DNA of 64,000 nucleotides from assembly GCA_033807775.1 (NCBI GenBank), contig CM066315.1:5832501-5896500 (forward strand), written 5' to 3'. This document shows, piece after piece, positions 24,136-35,046 of this stretch (position 1 is the stretch's first letter; the number at the start of each line of letters is the position of its first letter). Below the pieces are notes generated by a model that was given only the letters and a program-made list of their open reading frames with translations, had not been told where the DNA came from and did not search any database. The stretch is from Saussurea involucrata. Taxonomy: Eukaryota > Streptophyta > Magnoliopsida > Asterales > Asteraceae. The translations under genes were made by a program, and so were the position numbers.

Positions 24136-24789
24136 GAGGCCGTTTACCCACTGTTCTAAAAGGCTCGCCGCGACAATCGCCATGGCACGTCGTGGCTCAA
24201 GGCTTGTGTCTAATGCCACGTTATGCCTGTGGCACGTCATGGCCTAATGTACGGTCTTAAAAAACACAATATTTGATTTTTCCTTACGTTTTTAATGTCC
24301 TATTTGTTAGTTTTTAATATATAACATAATTTAACATGTTTATCGTCATTGCTTCATCGATTAATACTACAAAATATATGTTTTTATATATAATATTATA
24401 TATGATATAGATATTTGTCGCCATAAGTCACAACTTGATAAACGTCATGGCTTCTAAGGCTTGAGGCTTGACCTCGCCGCCACGTCTCACACCATTTAGA
24501 ACATTGTATTTACCTAATCACTTACCCGGGTAAGTGCTTACGGGTAAATTTCAACATTATCACCTACTTCCTGAGTAAGATTTTAGTCCACCAAAATGGC
24601 ATCGTATGCAACAATTTAGCCGGTAAGCGCTAATCGTGGTAAGAGTTGTCGCACTCACTTACCGGGTAAGACTCTCGGTCCTTGCTTCCGCTCTTACCGG
24701 GTAAGATTCTTGGTCCTTGCCATATTCATCCGGTAAGCTAATGTTACTTGGTAAGCACTTACCCAGGTAAGCGTTTTGTAAACGGTTTC
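24136..24789. mobile_element. Tourist-like element, TSD TAA, with a nested insert
   Basis: The ends GAGGCCGTTTAC and GTAAACGGTTTC are imperfect inverted repeats, flanked by TAA (24133-24135 and 24790-24792). The right half (24515-24780) repeats CTTACCCGG(T)AAG, as in the right subterminal zone of the 13995-15057 element. Another element (24150-24507) has been inserted near its left end. Confidence 0.72.
24150..24507. mobile_element. Nested small inverted-repeat element
   Basis: The left end ACTGTTCTAAAAGGC and the right end, reversed (ACAATGTTCTAAATGG), pair imperfectly. Subterminal TGGCACGTCGTGGC and GCCGCCACGTC are also related. The bases outside (gTTTACCca and aTTTACCta) match at 7 of 9, which fits a worn 9-bp MULE duplication. 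The class is uncertain. Confidence 0.55.
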
Positions 24790-26503
24790 TAAGTTTTTTC
24801 CAATTAACAATGCATTTTATCTATGAAAAACCTTCCCAATCTATACAGACAACTTCAACTATGAAAAACCTTCCCGAGTATTTTTGGGTGTTTCTATTTT
24901 TCTTGTGTTCATGCTTCAGAAATCAAATGTAAAAAACCCAAAATATCAAGCCAACTCGTTTGATCCAAAAACTAAAAAACCTATGTACTACGAGACGCTT
25001 CGGTTTTAATTAAAAATATTAAATATCAAATATTAGATACTAACATTATTTAAATTAAGTAAAAGTTTTTTTCTGATTTGGCATCAAACATTACACTTTT
25101 GGATAAATTTTGGTGGCATAAAGCTGTAAAGCACTCCCCATCAATCCAAAATGGTTGTTTCTAAAGGGCTAGTTAAAAATGTATGCACATTATGATGAGA
25201 TGCATCGAGATGCACTAAATTAATCCCTTTCTAAGACGCAATTCATGGAATGACATTTGATTAAAAGTGATCAATGGTTCAGATTCAGTTCTCACACTTC
25301 TCACGTTAACCTCAATTTCTCACACGACCCTTCGCCTGTTGTGCAATTGGTTTAAATGTTTTATTCTAATATTAATTTTATATAATTCACTAATTCCAGG
25401 TAACCATGAACTGAACTGCAAGTAACCGTCTTATTTTGGGTTCGGTTCAACATAAGGTCGAGTTTCAGTTCAGCTACTCAAGGATTCACCCGATACAGTT
25501 TACCTCAAATTTGCCCTACTAATCTAACCGAGCCATGAACTACACGAATTAGAGGTTCTTTTGAAATTAAAACATGCAGTTTTTTAATTACATTTAGACA
25601 TGACTTGTTATAAATTTTGTGGTAAAAAAACATAGGATTGGGTACCGATAAGAAGGGTAAGAATGAATCTCCACCCTTCAATGTACAATAAGATGAAATG
25701 ACTAATTATTGTATCAAATGCAATTCATGGAGTGGGGTGAACCTAAAAATGATCAAAGGGTCCGGACTCGAGCCGATCTAGAACACAAAATAGAACTTGT
25801 TTAACTTAATGGAACAAACCTAAGAACACCAATGTTGAACATGGCTTGTTCAAAAACTCGATTAAATTTTTCAGCCGAACTTAGCATTTCAAGCTTTCAC
25901 TTCTTCAAGCCAAAGCAAGCTCATATATTCACTTATCATAAATAAAAAAATATAAAAGATTATAGCGCAAGTTTGAACCCATAAACAAATATCGGACTCA
26001 AGCTCGATAATTCAAAAAATATTTGAGCTCATGCTCGAGAGCTCAATCTGGGTATTAAATATTATATACGAGCTACCGGATAAACGTAGCTTTCTGCATA
26101 AAATACCCCCCTAATAAGCTTACTAAGCCGTTTTCCCTACATTAAGCCACTAACATCATGTATATCTTACTCCGATAAGCTGTGAGTACTCCTAAACTCG
26201 TTAAACTATAAAAAATACATGTCGTAATTCTTATCAAGCGTGATCAACTCAAGCATCCAGATGAACAAAAATTACACTAATGTTAAAACCACTAAAATAG
26301 CGACAATGGCCTGCATAATGGGGAAAATTTGTGAACAGATAATAATAGAAAATCAAGAATTTATGCAAAATTAATGAACTAAAACACTCGAATTCATCAA
26401 ATCGAAAGCAACAATTATCCAGGTATTACCAAAAAACAACAACAAACTCTAGAATCATAATCCATGGCATAGAGAAAAATATACTTATCTAATTCAATCA
26501 AGC
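24790..26503. other. Intergenic DNA between kinase and ubiquitin genes
   Basis: No gene is supported. Two weakly similar segments containing GCAATTCATGGA occur near 25239 and 25720. A minus-strand hAT-like stretch with GAGCTCATGCTCGAG-type motifs lies at about 25850-26060. The 3' UTR of the ubiquitin-S27a gene probably covers the last 200-250 bp before 26503. Confidence 0.5.
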
Positions 26504-26965
26504 TCAAGCCTTCTGGTAGACATAGGTAAGACCGCATTTGCCGCAGTAGTGCCTATCGAAATGATTAGCCATGAAAGTCCCCGCACCGCACTCAGCATTA
26601 GGACACTCTTTCCTCAACCTCTGCACCTTTCCAGAATCATCAACCTTGTAGAACTGCAACACGCTAAGCTTCACCTTCTTGTGCTTGTGCTTGATCTTCT
26701 TCGGCTTGGTGTAGGTCTTCTTCTTGCGCTTCTTTGCACCACCACGAAGACGGAGGACCAGATGGAGAGTTGACTCCTTCTGAATGTTGTAGTCGGCTAG
26801 GGTTCTTCCGTCTTCGAGCTGTTTTCCGGCGAAGATGAGGCGTTGTTGGTCCGGTGGGATTCCTTCCTTGTCTTGGATCTTGGCCTTCACATTGTCGATT
26901 GTATCGGAGGATTCGACCTCCAAGGTGATCGTCTTACCCGTTAGGGTTTTCACGAAGATCTGCAT
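26504..26965 (-). CDS. RPS27A: Ubiquitin-40S ribosomal protein S27a (eS31) fusion
   Basis: The ORF is intronless and 153 aa long. Residues 1-76 are a complete plant ubiquitin ending LRLRGG. Residues 77-153 are the eS31 extension: a Lys/His-rich segment (77-99), then a zinc finger with Cys121, Cys126, Cys141 and Cys144 (C-X4-C-X14-C-X2-C), ending YVYQKA. The precursor is cleaved after Gly76 by deubiquitinases, giving free ubiquitin and a small-subunit ribosomal protein. The fused ubiquitin helps folding and assembly. Plant S27a proteins often run a few residues past this end, so the tail here is slightly short. The ATG at 26963-26965 is the only possible start for ubiquitin. No disabling change is visible, and the intronless form is normal for this family, so I take it as a functional gene. 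Confidence 0.97.
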   Translation of the reverse strand: MQIFVKTLTGKTITLEVESSDTIDNVKAKIQDKEGIPPDQQRLIFAGKQLEDGRTLADYNIQKESTLHLVLRLRGGAKKRKKKTYTKPKKIKHKHKKVKLSVLQFYKVDDSGKVQRLRKECPNAECGAGTFMANHFDRHYCGKCGLTYVYQKA

Positions 26966-27125
26966 TTTGGCTGATTTGGAACGGAGATACGGTGGTTAGG
27001 GTTGGAAGGAAGGAGAATGAGATGTTCTTATATGATTAGGGTTAGAGTGGACGGGTAATTTTTCGGGTCGGGCCTGAACTTGACGAATTTGAGGTCCAAC
27101 TTGGGCTCTTTAAAGGGCCCAATTG
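26966..27125 (-). promoter_or_regulatory. Ribosomal-protein-type promoter (telo-boxes, site II)
   Basis: On the minus strand, AACCCTAA telo-boxes lie at 26996-27003 and 27036-27043. A TATA-like ATATAAGA lies near 27026-27033. A TGGGCC site II motif lies at 27116-27121, with a TGGGCT on the other strand at 27102-27107. Telo-box plus TCP-bound site II is the known signature of plant ribosomal-protein promoters active in dividing cells. Confidence 0.7.
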
Positions 27126-28048
27126 TCTAATAACCATTACGGAGTAGAGATGGCCAAGTAGGTCCAGTTTGGCCCGGGACTGGTGGAGGATCGGAATCGG
27201 ACCGATTTGGGTCTGGCCTGGACCGTTTGGGATCGATTAGGATTCGTAGGTCCTTAACTGATTACGATTTTTATCCAAAAACAAGGTCTGAATCGGCCCG
27301 GCTTGATATCGATAGCGATCCTGTTTTTTATTAAAAAAAAATTAAACAGAAACGTGTTTATTGGTATATTTGATTGACTCGATTATAATAAAATATATTT
27401 TTTAGTGTATTTGATTTACCCGATTATAATAAAATTGTATTTGTTTGTGTATTTGACTGACTCAATTATAATAAAAATGTATTTGTTAGTGTATGTGATT
27501 GACCAACTTCTTTAAAAAATAATTTTTATAAGTAAAAAACTATTTTTTTTTAAAAGAGTGGGACCGGTTTGGGGCTGGACCGGGAGTCCGGGACTGGTTC
27601 TCATAATCGGACCTATAAAACTTAACCAGGTCTTCCTATTTTTAACCTGGCAAAAGCTGACACGACACGTTAACCCGACACGGACTCGACACAAAATAAA
27701 CGAGTTTGGATAATACATTTCAACCCATTTAAGTAAACGGGTTGACACGCTACGACACGAAAATTAAACGGGTATGATCAGGGTTAAAATTTTCAACTCG
27801 AAAAATGACCCGAATATATATATATATATATAATAAGTTTTGTTTTTAATATTTTGGATTTGGTTATAACTTATAAGTTTGAAGTATAAAATTTGGATTT
27901 CTAATGCTTTCATTTGAATTTTGGATTTGTAACTTTTTGTGAATTTTTCATATTTAATTTTTTATTTTATAAATGTCAAACGGGTTAGCATGTTTAATGG
28001 TTAAGAGAATAAACGGGTTAATCGTGTCGGGTCGGGTTAGACGGGTTT
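27126..28048. mobile_element. hAT-like repeat remnants (GGCCCG- and CGGGTT-rich)
   Basis: The segment 27140-27640 begins GATGGCCAAGTAGG and is rich in GGCCCGG and GGGACTGG, like the hAT element at 33820-34592. The segment 27650-28048 is a second family, with GACACGACACG, AACGGGTTGACACG and GTCGGGTCGGGTTAG near its two sides and an AT-rich centre. Neither shows clean ends or duplications, so they are old or truncated. Three repeats of ATTTG(A/T)(C/T)TGAC...ATTATAATAAAA occur at 27368-27480. Confidence 0.4.
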
Positions 28049-28145
28049 TGTAACACCCTCAAAATTGAAAAAAACAACTACTATAAACTTCGATAAAATA
28101 ACTAAATGAGGATAAAATCATTCCTACAAACCATCATTGGAAACA
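28049..28145 (+). mobile_element. Short LTR fragment (TGTAACACCC type)
   Basis: It begins TGTAACACCCTC, as Tekay-type LTRs do, and is interrupted after 97 bp by the next LTR at 28146. Its remainder is not found in the window. Confidence 0.45.
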
Positions 28146-28352
28146 TGTAATACCCCGGGTAAGCTCGTTAGTTAAATTCCCTTTTCCGTTAAATAAAGTT
28201 AACATTAAAATTGGATGTTTAGGGTAAGTTTGGGTTAAGTTAGAAGTTAAGGGTGTTTTGGGTCATTATTGAATAGTTTAAGCTAAGAGTGTAAATTAAG
28301 TCCATATTATCTCTTAAGCAAAACAGATATTTTCACAAATCAGAAAATATCA

Positions 28353-28430
28353 GTGTGTGTGTGTGTGTGTGTGTGTGTTTGAGACAAAAGAAGAAGAAGA
28401 AGAAGAAGAAGAAGAAGAAGAATAAGAAGA
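28353..28430. repeat. GT and GAA microsatellites in an LTR
   Basis: A (GT)13 run at about 28353-28378 is followed by about 13 GAA-type triplets with one interruption (28389-28430). Confidence 0.9.
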
Positions 28431-28599
28431 AAAGGGAGGTTAGGGCTTCATTTGGATTCATTGGAAGTGATTTGAGGTATGTTTCCTTTACATTTTATGT
28501 GTGTAATTGCTAGTAGATAGTTTCTATCGGACTAGAATCATCAATTTCATGTCTAGTGTTAATTTCTGTCGAATCTGGGTAGAAAATGGGTAAACCGAC

Positions 28600-28862
28600 A
28601 GAGGTTTCCGGACACAATTTGAATGTGTCCGGTAGTTCTTTGGGTGGTGTCCGGTAGTTTCTTCTCGCTGGTATCCGGACGAATCATGTATCCGGTAAGT
28701 TCCTCTTTTCCATAAGTTTTCGGTTAAAACTAGTTACTGAATAGTGTCCGGATCGCTTTGGTGTCCGGGTGTTAACCGGATTGTGTATGTGTCCGGAAAG
28801 TGGTGTTGTCCGGATTGTTTGGGTTGTCCGGATAGTCCTGTGGTGTCCGGAAACTTTAAGCC
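28600..28862. repeat. Degenerate GTGTCCGG array in the truncated LTR
   Basis: Around ten copies of GTGTCCGG or close variants (TCCGGTAG, TTGTCCGGAT) occur with uneven spacing. The array lies between a donor-like GAG/GTATGT (28476) and acceptor-like TTTCAG sites (28887 and 29087). The same motif is found in the solo LTR at 8903-10569. Confidence 0.85.
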
Positions 28863-29511
28863 GTTTGGTCACTTTTAAAATTTCAGATACTTTTGAGTAT
28901 CAAGTAACTTTGTGTTTTGACGACTCTTGGATAGTTTATGAATGAGAATTGAATATACTGTGGACTCGACTTAAGTTCGGGTTTGGGGGAAACAATTGAG
29001 GATTATAGTTATCTAGAGTTCTTAGCTTTAGTAAGTCTCATGTGTTCTATTTGGTAAAGAGATATTTGTATCTAATTGTTTCAGATTCTGTGGATTTGGG
29101 GTGAAAGCTGAATCGTTTTTAAGAAAAGATTGGAAGCGTTTGATAAGCAATCAGGTGAGTTTTACTTTAAAATGTTTTCAAACTGGAATACATATATGTG
29201 GATTGAGAATGTGATAAATAGTGTAATAATGTGCGTATGTATGAAGTATGATATATATTGAGTTGTATATTATGTTTATACGAGCATTACACTACACGAG
29301 TACACGTTGGTCGGGCTTAGGACCGGTGGAGTTGGCTGTACGAAGGGACAGCGGAGTTGGATGCATTTTAGTGCAGCGAAGTAAATTGATTAGTTGGCTC
29401 GCAACCAATTAATATGGCCAAGGGAAATGAGACAGGAAAGTACACAATGCATGAGTCATAATTGGTATCCATATTTGTGTTACGTATATGGTGTTTGTGT
29501 AAACGATTTTG

Positions 29512-29911
29512 AAGAGTGTAGCCAATGGTCTGGATTACTTCGTCCAAGGCATTGTCTGGATGCGTGATTTCATACGATGGAAAAGCTTCGATCCTTAGAG
29601 CACTGCGAACATCGTCCACGCCAAATGTGAGATCATGATCACCTTCTTCAGTAGTAAGAATCGAAGCATGGATGGCTTCGTTCGAAGGATCATAAAACAC
29701 AAGTTAGCCAAAACTGGCCAATGAGAAGTTTGCTCATTTTCGGGTTGCATGAGAAGGCATGAAGGAGGGGAGACCGAGACAAGAACTTGGAGACGGTGTT
29801 GAACTCTGGGTGATTTGGATCTGCGTCGAATCTTGCAACATGGTTGCATGGATTAAATTTGAGGTCTTCAAAACAAGTGGGAATGTTCTTGACTATCTTC
29901 GTGGGTGCCAT
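29512..29911 (-). pseudogene. Relic of a Sirevirus env-like ORF (N-terminal part)
   Basis: On the minus strand, from an ATG at 29911, the translation matches residues about 15-130 of the 911-aa env-like protein at 46681-49416. Shared features include PTC.EDL, CNH(V/I)ARF, P.HPEF-type spacing, LL(H/Y)AFS, FWLTC and GDHDLTF.V(D/E)DVR(S/T)AL. A frameshift lies near 29695, and similarity ends at about 29512, where the truncated LTR begins. It is the last surviving piece, at the 3' side, of the old Sirevirus-like element. Its distance from the pol relic is explained by four later insertions. Confidence 0.85.
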
Positions 29912-30539
29912 TGTTGCAGGTGAAGAAAGCTTGAGAGAGAAGATAGATGACTTGGGAAGATGCATGTTTCGAATGAAGAAGAAGAATGCAAAAGAAGAAA
30001 TGGTGTATTTTTAGGAGAAATAGAGACGGGTTATGGATTTAAAAATGAGAGGGAACGGTTATGAGGGAATCGAAAGGTTATGGTTAAAAAATAATATTGA
30101 AAAAGGTAATGATGAAGGATTTTGAAAAGTGTGGCTGAGAAATGTCTTGGAATGGGAAGGGTCAAACATCATACTGACACCTAGGGTTTTTGTAACACCC
30201 CAAATTTCCTCGTAAACTTCCGATCTATTTATTAAGTCTCATTTCGAATTCTTAGAACCCTCTTTATTTTTTTTTCCTTCGACCTCCCTCCTTGTGGCCA
30301 ACCTTGTGAGAGTGTGTGTTGAGGAGTGTGTGTTGAGGTGTGTGTATTGAGGTGTGTGTGTGTGTATGCATGTATACATGTATGTGTTTAACATTTCCAC
30401 GTGTCCATGAGTTAAGCATGCATCCAATCTTCATTAATTCAAGAGTTGGGAGTTTGGGATTGTATCAAATCAGCGCAGCAAACATTTCCGTTGTCTTTCT
30501 CACCATTGGACTGCTGCAACTCATTCTTTTTGCTCACGG

Positions 30540-30700
30540 TACATCTCCGGCGAGAGTGCCACGGCGGAAATGCCATGGTCACTCTCGCATAGTCACTATC
30601 GCCGTCATCCATTTTGCTCGTTTGAAGGTTTCGGTACATTCCGGGCGAGTGTGTCCGGCGAGATTGCCAAGGGCACTCTCGCTGTGTCAATATCGCCGGC
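30540..30700. repeat. CGGCGAGA / CTCTCGCCG motif array
   Basis: The octamer-like motifs GGCGAGAGTG, CACTCTCGC, TATCGCCG and GGCGAGATTG recur on both strands at short intervals. It is the private array of this LTR family. Confidence 0.75.
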
Positions 30701-31317
30701 TGGAGTTGGGTATTAATTGGATTGCAACGTCAAAATGTTAGGGCAGCCTCATTTACTTCTCAACTGGTGGCCGACTTTTCTTTCTCCTTGACCGATTTTC
30801 TCATATTCCTCTCATCCCAACGAGTTCTCTTTCATATTAATGGTTATTGGTAGTCAACAAGATTTCATCTAGGGTTTTATCTTATTTCCTACATGTATTT
30901 AAGAGGATCTCACGTGCAAGGATTTACTTCTCCAACAATTAGGGTTTTCTCATTTTAGGGTTCCTATTACAAAACCCCAAGTAAGTAACTGGTTTAATTC
31001 AAGGTATGTTAATGACCCTTATGACTTCTACGAGATGACTAATATTGACTCCTTGTGTCATCTAGGATTTTCTTGAGAAAATTGGGGTTTCTCCTTTATT
31101 TAGGGTTTTCTCTCTACAAACCCTATCTTGGTGAGCATTTTCTTCCCCTTATTTAATTATGAGGTTCCTTTTATAAAAATACGGGTTGATTCATGAGATT
31201 ATGACCTTGTCTAAGAGACTAGGGTTTCCTAAGTGATGGGGATTTGATGAATACATGTATACATCCACATTATGTTCATCTTAATGTATAAACGTGTGTT
31301 CTTGTTTAGGTAGTTGT

Positions 31318-31319
31318 AT

Positions 31320-31352
<33 letters not shown>

Positions 31353-31520
31353 CATATGTGTGTGTGTGTGTGCTCATGGTTATATATGTACATATATGTA
31401 TGCATATTTATATATGTGTGTATAAGTATATATATATGGGTATGAATAGATATATTTATGTATATGTATGTATGATTATATATGCAAAAATATAAGTAGA
31501 TGCATATGTATGTGCATATA
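31318..31520. repeat. Mixed CA/TA/GT microsatellite
   Basis: Runs of CACACA, TATATA and GTGTGT are followed by TATATG-type repeats. The open frame across it is low-complexity and not a gene. Confidence 0.9.
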
Positions 31521-32647
31521 TACATGTGTTTGGTCGTCAATATTTGGTATCTTCATGAGGTTGAGTTTCACATGCTAAGTAATTGATATGCGAGGATTGT
31601 CCTTGTGCTATAACTCCTATGAATTGTTTTATATGTTTCCTTTACTATTGTACGGGATTATTGGATGTCTATCTCCTTGTGCACGAGGATTTAGACCTTA
31701 TGGACTAATTGTTCCTGTTATTGTTGGCCGTATTGGATCACTAGCGAGTAGGCAATAGGGGACGTTGGGGTCCTTGAGGTGTAACTCGTCTAGTCCGGAT
31801 ATGCAATGTGGTCCCATAAGTCCTTGAGGTGTAACTCGACGGAGTAGGCACTAAAGGCATGGTAAGAGATGGTTTGAGGTTGTGATGCCTTTATGGCATG
31901 GGAACTAGGACCGGGACTTGAGGTGCTATCCGATAACGTCGTGGGTGACTCCATTCCCGTGTTCTTGTCACCCCGACGGCAACGGGTCTCCCCCATATTT
32001 TTTATTGCGAAAGAAATGCTTCTCAGTTATATAATTATGTTCAGGTGGGAACGCTTAACGAATTGAATTGTGTTAATTTGAGATCACACGGAGTCGGTAA
32101 CGTTATTTTGTGTCTTTTTGTCACAATTATATAAATGTGTATTTCTTGTAATCTCGCTAGACTTTTGTCTAACACTTGATGTTGCATGTTTATGGATTAC
32201 AGGTCCCACTAGCGGTGCCTAGATCTTGTTGAGTTGCCGACCATGCTAGGAGCTTGGAGGGTCGGGCTTTTGGGGAATCGAGATGAGAGACTTTTTGGAG
32301 ATATAGTGACACCCGGGTTAATCTAGCTTACTTTAAATTCTAGATTAATAGGTTGATGTGTTTTATGTCTCAATACTCCTATGTTAGTCATTGTCCAAAC
32401 TATCCCATTGCATTTAAGGGTTATAGTTGGATTATATTTTGAGGTTTAAATTCACCCATTTTCCGGAAATCCCCTATATTTTCGTTAAAAAAAATTAGGG
32501 TGTTACAGTTTTTAGAGTGAGGTAAGCATGGGGAAACGTATATGATAAGCATGAGAGAATCGGTGGAGGAAATGGTAGAGGCATCGGTGGACGTTGTAGA
32601 TTTTTGGTAGATTGTTTCTACCGACTTGGGGTATATGGATGAGAGAC

Positions 32648-35046
32648 TGATATGCATTATTTATTTAATGCATATTGTGTCTTTTTCTTATCTTTTATAT
32701 ATAATATTTTGCTTTATCTTAACTTTTGAGTCATTTTATTCTCTTATTTTCATATTTCTTAACCATGGAGCTAAGTTAATGATTTTGCATGTTTTTACAA
32801 AATAAAGTGGCTAAAACTTAGGAAAACTGCAGGTAATGCTATTTCAATGCTACATCATCCAAGGCTGACGAGACGAGATGGAGAATTGGCGAGGAACGCA
32901 ACTTTTGGAAAAGGCAGCATGCAAACTGGAGTTAATTGGCTTAGTTACATCCTAACTAGACTTCTTGGGTTTGTAATAACACTAGTACAATGTAGTCTCT
33001 CATTGGAATAGTATTTTAGTACACAAATAGTTGCAACATGGTACATGAATAGTGTAGCATGGTGTGTTGTGATATTATCTAGATTGTCACTCCTCTTTTT
33101 TATAAATAGAAGTGTGTTAGCATTGTTTTAGTAACCTTCGATCAATTCACAAACTGATTTGAAACCATCTTTTAAAGCTTTCTTTAATTTTATGCAAGTT
33201 ACTTTGAAGTTATTCATCTTGTTCTTGTTCATGTGCATGAGTTGCTGCAGCATTGGTGACAACATTGCTGCACTTCTTCATCACTTTTAATTCTTGTTCT
33301 TTACATTCTTGTCATTTACTTTTATGTCATTTACATTATGTATTTAATTTCAGTAATTTACATTTATTGCAATTTAATTTCAAGTATGAGTAGCTAAATT
33401 TTATAGCTTGGGTGTGAGATTAAAGGGTGAAGTTTTAATTATAAAGAAAGGTGGAAATTATTTCTCAATAATGATGTTCACCATTTCATGTTAAGTTTTA
33501 TAAAGATAAGTTTACTTCGTGACGTTTTGATCACTTTGAAAGTGTTAAAGTGCCATGGCATCATGAATGAGCCATTGATATGCACGTCAATCCGAATGAC
33601 AAAGGAAGTATGACTTGGAAGAGCTACTGACAAAGGAATTTGTCATCTCTGTCTTTTCTGGGTTGATTTTGCCCGATAAGTTGGTCATCGTCATGATGGT
33701 AAAAGTGTAGAGTGCGTATCAGGAATGAACCACTCAGAACACGTCAACTTAACAGATATGGGATCAACTTGGAAGAGTGATTTTTAACAAAGTAATTTGT
33801 TTATCCATATACTTGGAAGTAGTGGTGGCCAAATTGACTCGAACCGACCCGACCCGGTAAAGAACCGGTTTCCAGTCCGAAAGCCGGGACCGGTTTGGGG
33901 TTTTAGGAAATTCTTCGGCCCGACCCGAAACCGGTTCGAGGCCCGGTTCTTGGCCCGACCCGATTTTTTTCAAAAAAAATATAGCCGTTAGAGAGCCGTT
34001 GGAGTGGGTTTTTGACCGTTTTTTTTGCTCAATTTTCACCCTCCAACCCCATATAAATACTAGGGGTGTTATGGTTCATATCACCAGATCAGAATCCATA
34101 CTACGCTCCATACAATCCATTCAATTACAATCCATACGGATGGGGTGATGGGGGTGGGAGTTCGGGAGCGGGACCTTCGGGTGTTTAGAATTTATGTATT
34201 GTAACAATGTAACTTGTAAGTTTGTAACTTAAAATTATATATAAATTATAAAACGTAAAAAGTGTATTTTAGTGATATATATTATAAATAAAACGTATTT
34301 TTAAAGTGTATTTTAGTGATCCAATCCAATTTTTTACTTTTTAAAGTTTACTAATTAATTAATTATACAAAGAAATTAAAAAAAATCGTCGGCCCGATCA
34401 AGAACCGGTTTTGGGCCCGGCTCGGCCCGGTTTTATACAAACCGATTTTCTATACCGGTAAACGGGTCAGCGATTTTTGGGTTAAACTCGGCCCGGCCCG
34501 ACCCGGTTTTCGTCAGAACCGGTTTTAGCCTTTACTGTTTGAACCCGGTTTTTCCTCCGGCCCGGCCCGAACCCGAAATTTGGCCACCACTACTTGGAAG
34601 GCATCATTTTATTATTGATAGTCCTGATACATCACCAGGAATGGGTTGTTGAAAGCTAGATCAATAGTGTAATGTTGAAGATCCGGAAGGGCATCCTGAA
34701 AAGTAGATGGTGAACTTAAGTGTTGAGAAACCAATGTTGTAGCATTGCCACAACATTGGTCCGCTGGAATTTATAATTAAGCTTCACCCGACATCTTACA
34801 CCCTTGCTTTCTTTATTAATTGTTCAATATAATCTGTGACAACTCCAACCAAAATATTGTCTTCGACTTGATCCTTGGAAATCATTTCTTTTATTAGACT
34901 TTTATTACGCTTTTACTCCAATCTCTGTGGGAACGATATATGGTATTTTACCACTTTATTACTTGAAAGACGACATTAGATCTCGATGTATACTTGCGTT
35001 GAGGTTTAATTAGCACACGTCTATCGGTGTATTCAAAGCACTGTCA
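32648..35046 (+). mobile_element. Solo LTR of the TGATAT family, TSD gagac, holding a hAT
   Basis: It starts TGATATGCAT, ends CACTGTCA, and is flanked by gagac at 32643-32647 and 35047-35051. Without the nested hAT and its duplicate it is about 1,618 bp. The 3' part has ATCTCTGTGGGAACGAT, a motif common near the end of long Ty3/gypsy (Tat/Athila-type) LTRs. The lineage is inferred. No internal sequence is present. A second copy in reverse lies at 1-1304. It was inserted in the pol-env spacer of the old Sirevirus-like element. Confidence 0.92.
33820..34592. mobile_element. hAT-type non-autonomous element, TSD cttggaag
   Basis: The termini TAGTGGTGGCCAAATT and AATTTGGCCACCACTA are perfect inverted repeats. 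The 8-bp duplication cttggaag lies at 33812-33819 and 34593-34600. The related LTR at 1-1304 carries the single empty site (134-141, two substitutions). Subterminal GACCCG/GGCCCG repeats occur at both ends. The centre (34081-34188) has a short plus-strand frame rich in Asn, Pro, Tyr and Gly that ends in TAG at 34186-34188. It may be the last exon tail of a parental gene. No transposase domain remains. Confidence 0.93.

Larger units (their letters stand above)
28146..29511 (+). mobile_element. Tekay-type LTR, 3' truncated
   Basis: It starts TGTAATACCCCGGG and is preceded by aaaca (28141-28145). It is collinear with the complete gypsy LTR at 35789 in its later part: TTTCAGATTCTGTG (29083), GGTGAGTTTTA (29154), the GGACCGGTGGAG/GGCTGTACGAAGGGACAG block (29318-29350), and AATTAATATGGCCAAG (29408). 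The sequence then stops near 29511 without the CACTAGACC block or the TTACA end, and joins directly to an env-like relic on the other strand. This points to a deletion through illegitimate recombination. Confidence 0.8.
30191..32507 (+). mobile_element. Solo LTR (Tekay-type), TSD gtttt, 2,317 bp
   Basis: It starts TGTAACACCCCAAA, ends TTAGGGTGTTACA, and is flanked by gtttt at 30186-30190 and 32508-32512. Landmarks include a private GGCGAG/CTCTCGCC array (30540-30700), long TATATG/GTGTGT microsatellites (31318-31520), the CTTGAGGTGTAACTCG repeats near 31770-31850, and CTCGCTAGACTTTTGTCTAAC near 32152-32172. There is no internal retrotransposon sequence. It was inserted in the pol-env spacer of the old Sirevirus-like element. 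Confidence 0.9.

Noticed and set aside
30340..31540. Frames of 103 and 133 codons
   Set aside because: They cross microsatellites and the motif array of a solo LTR.
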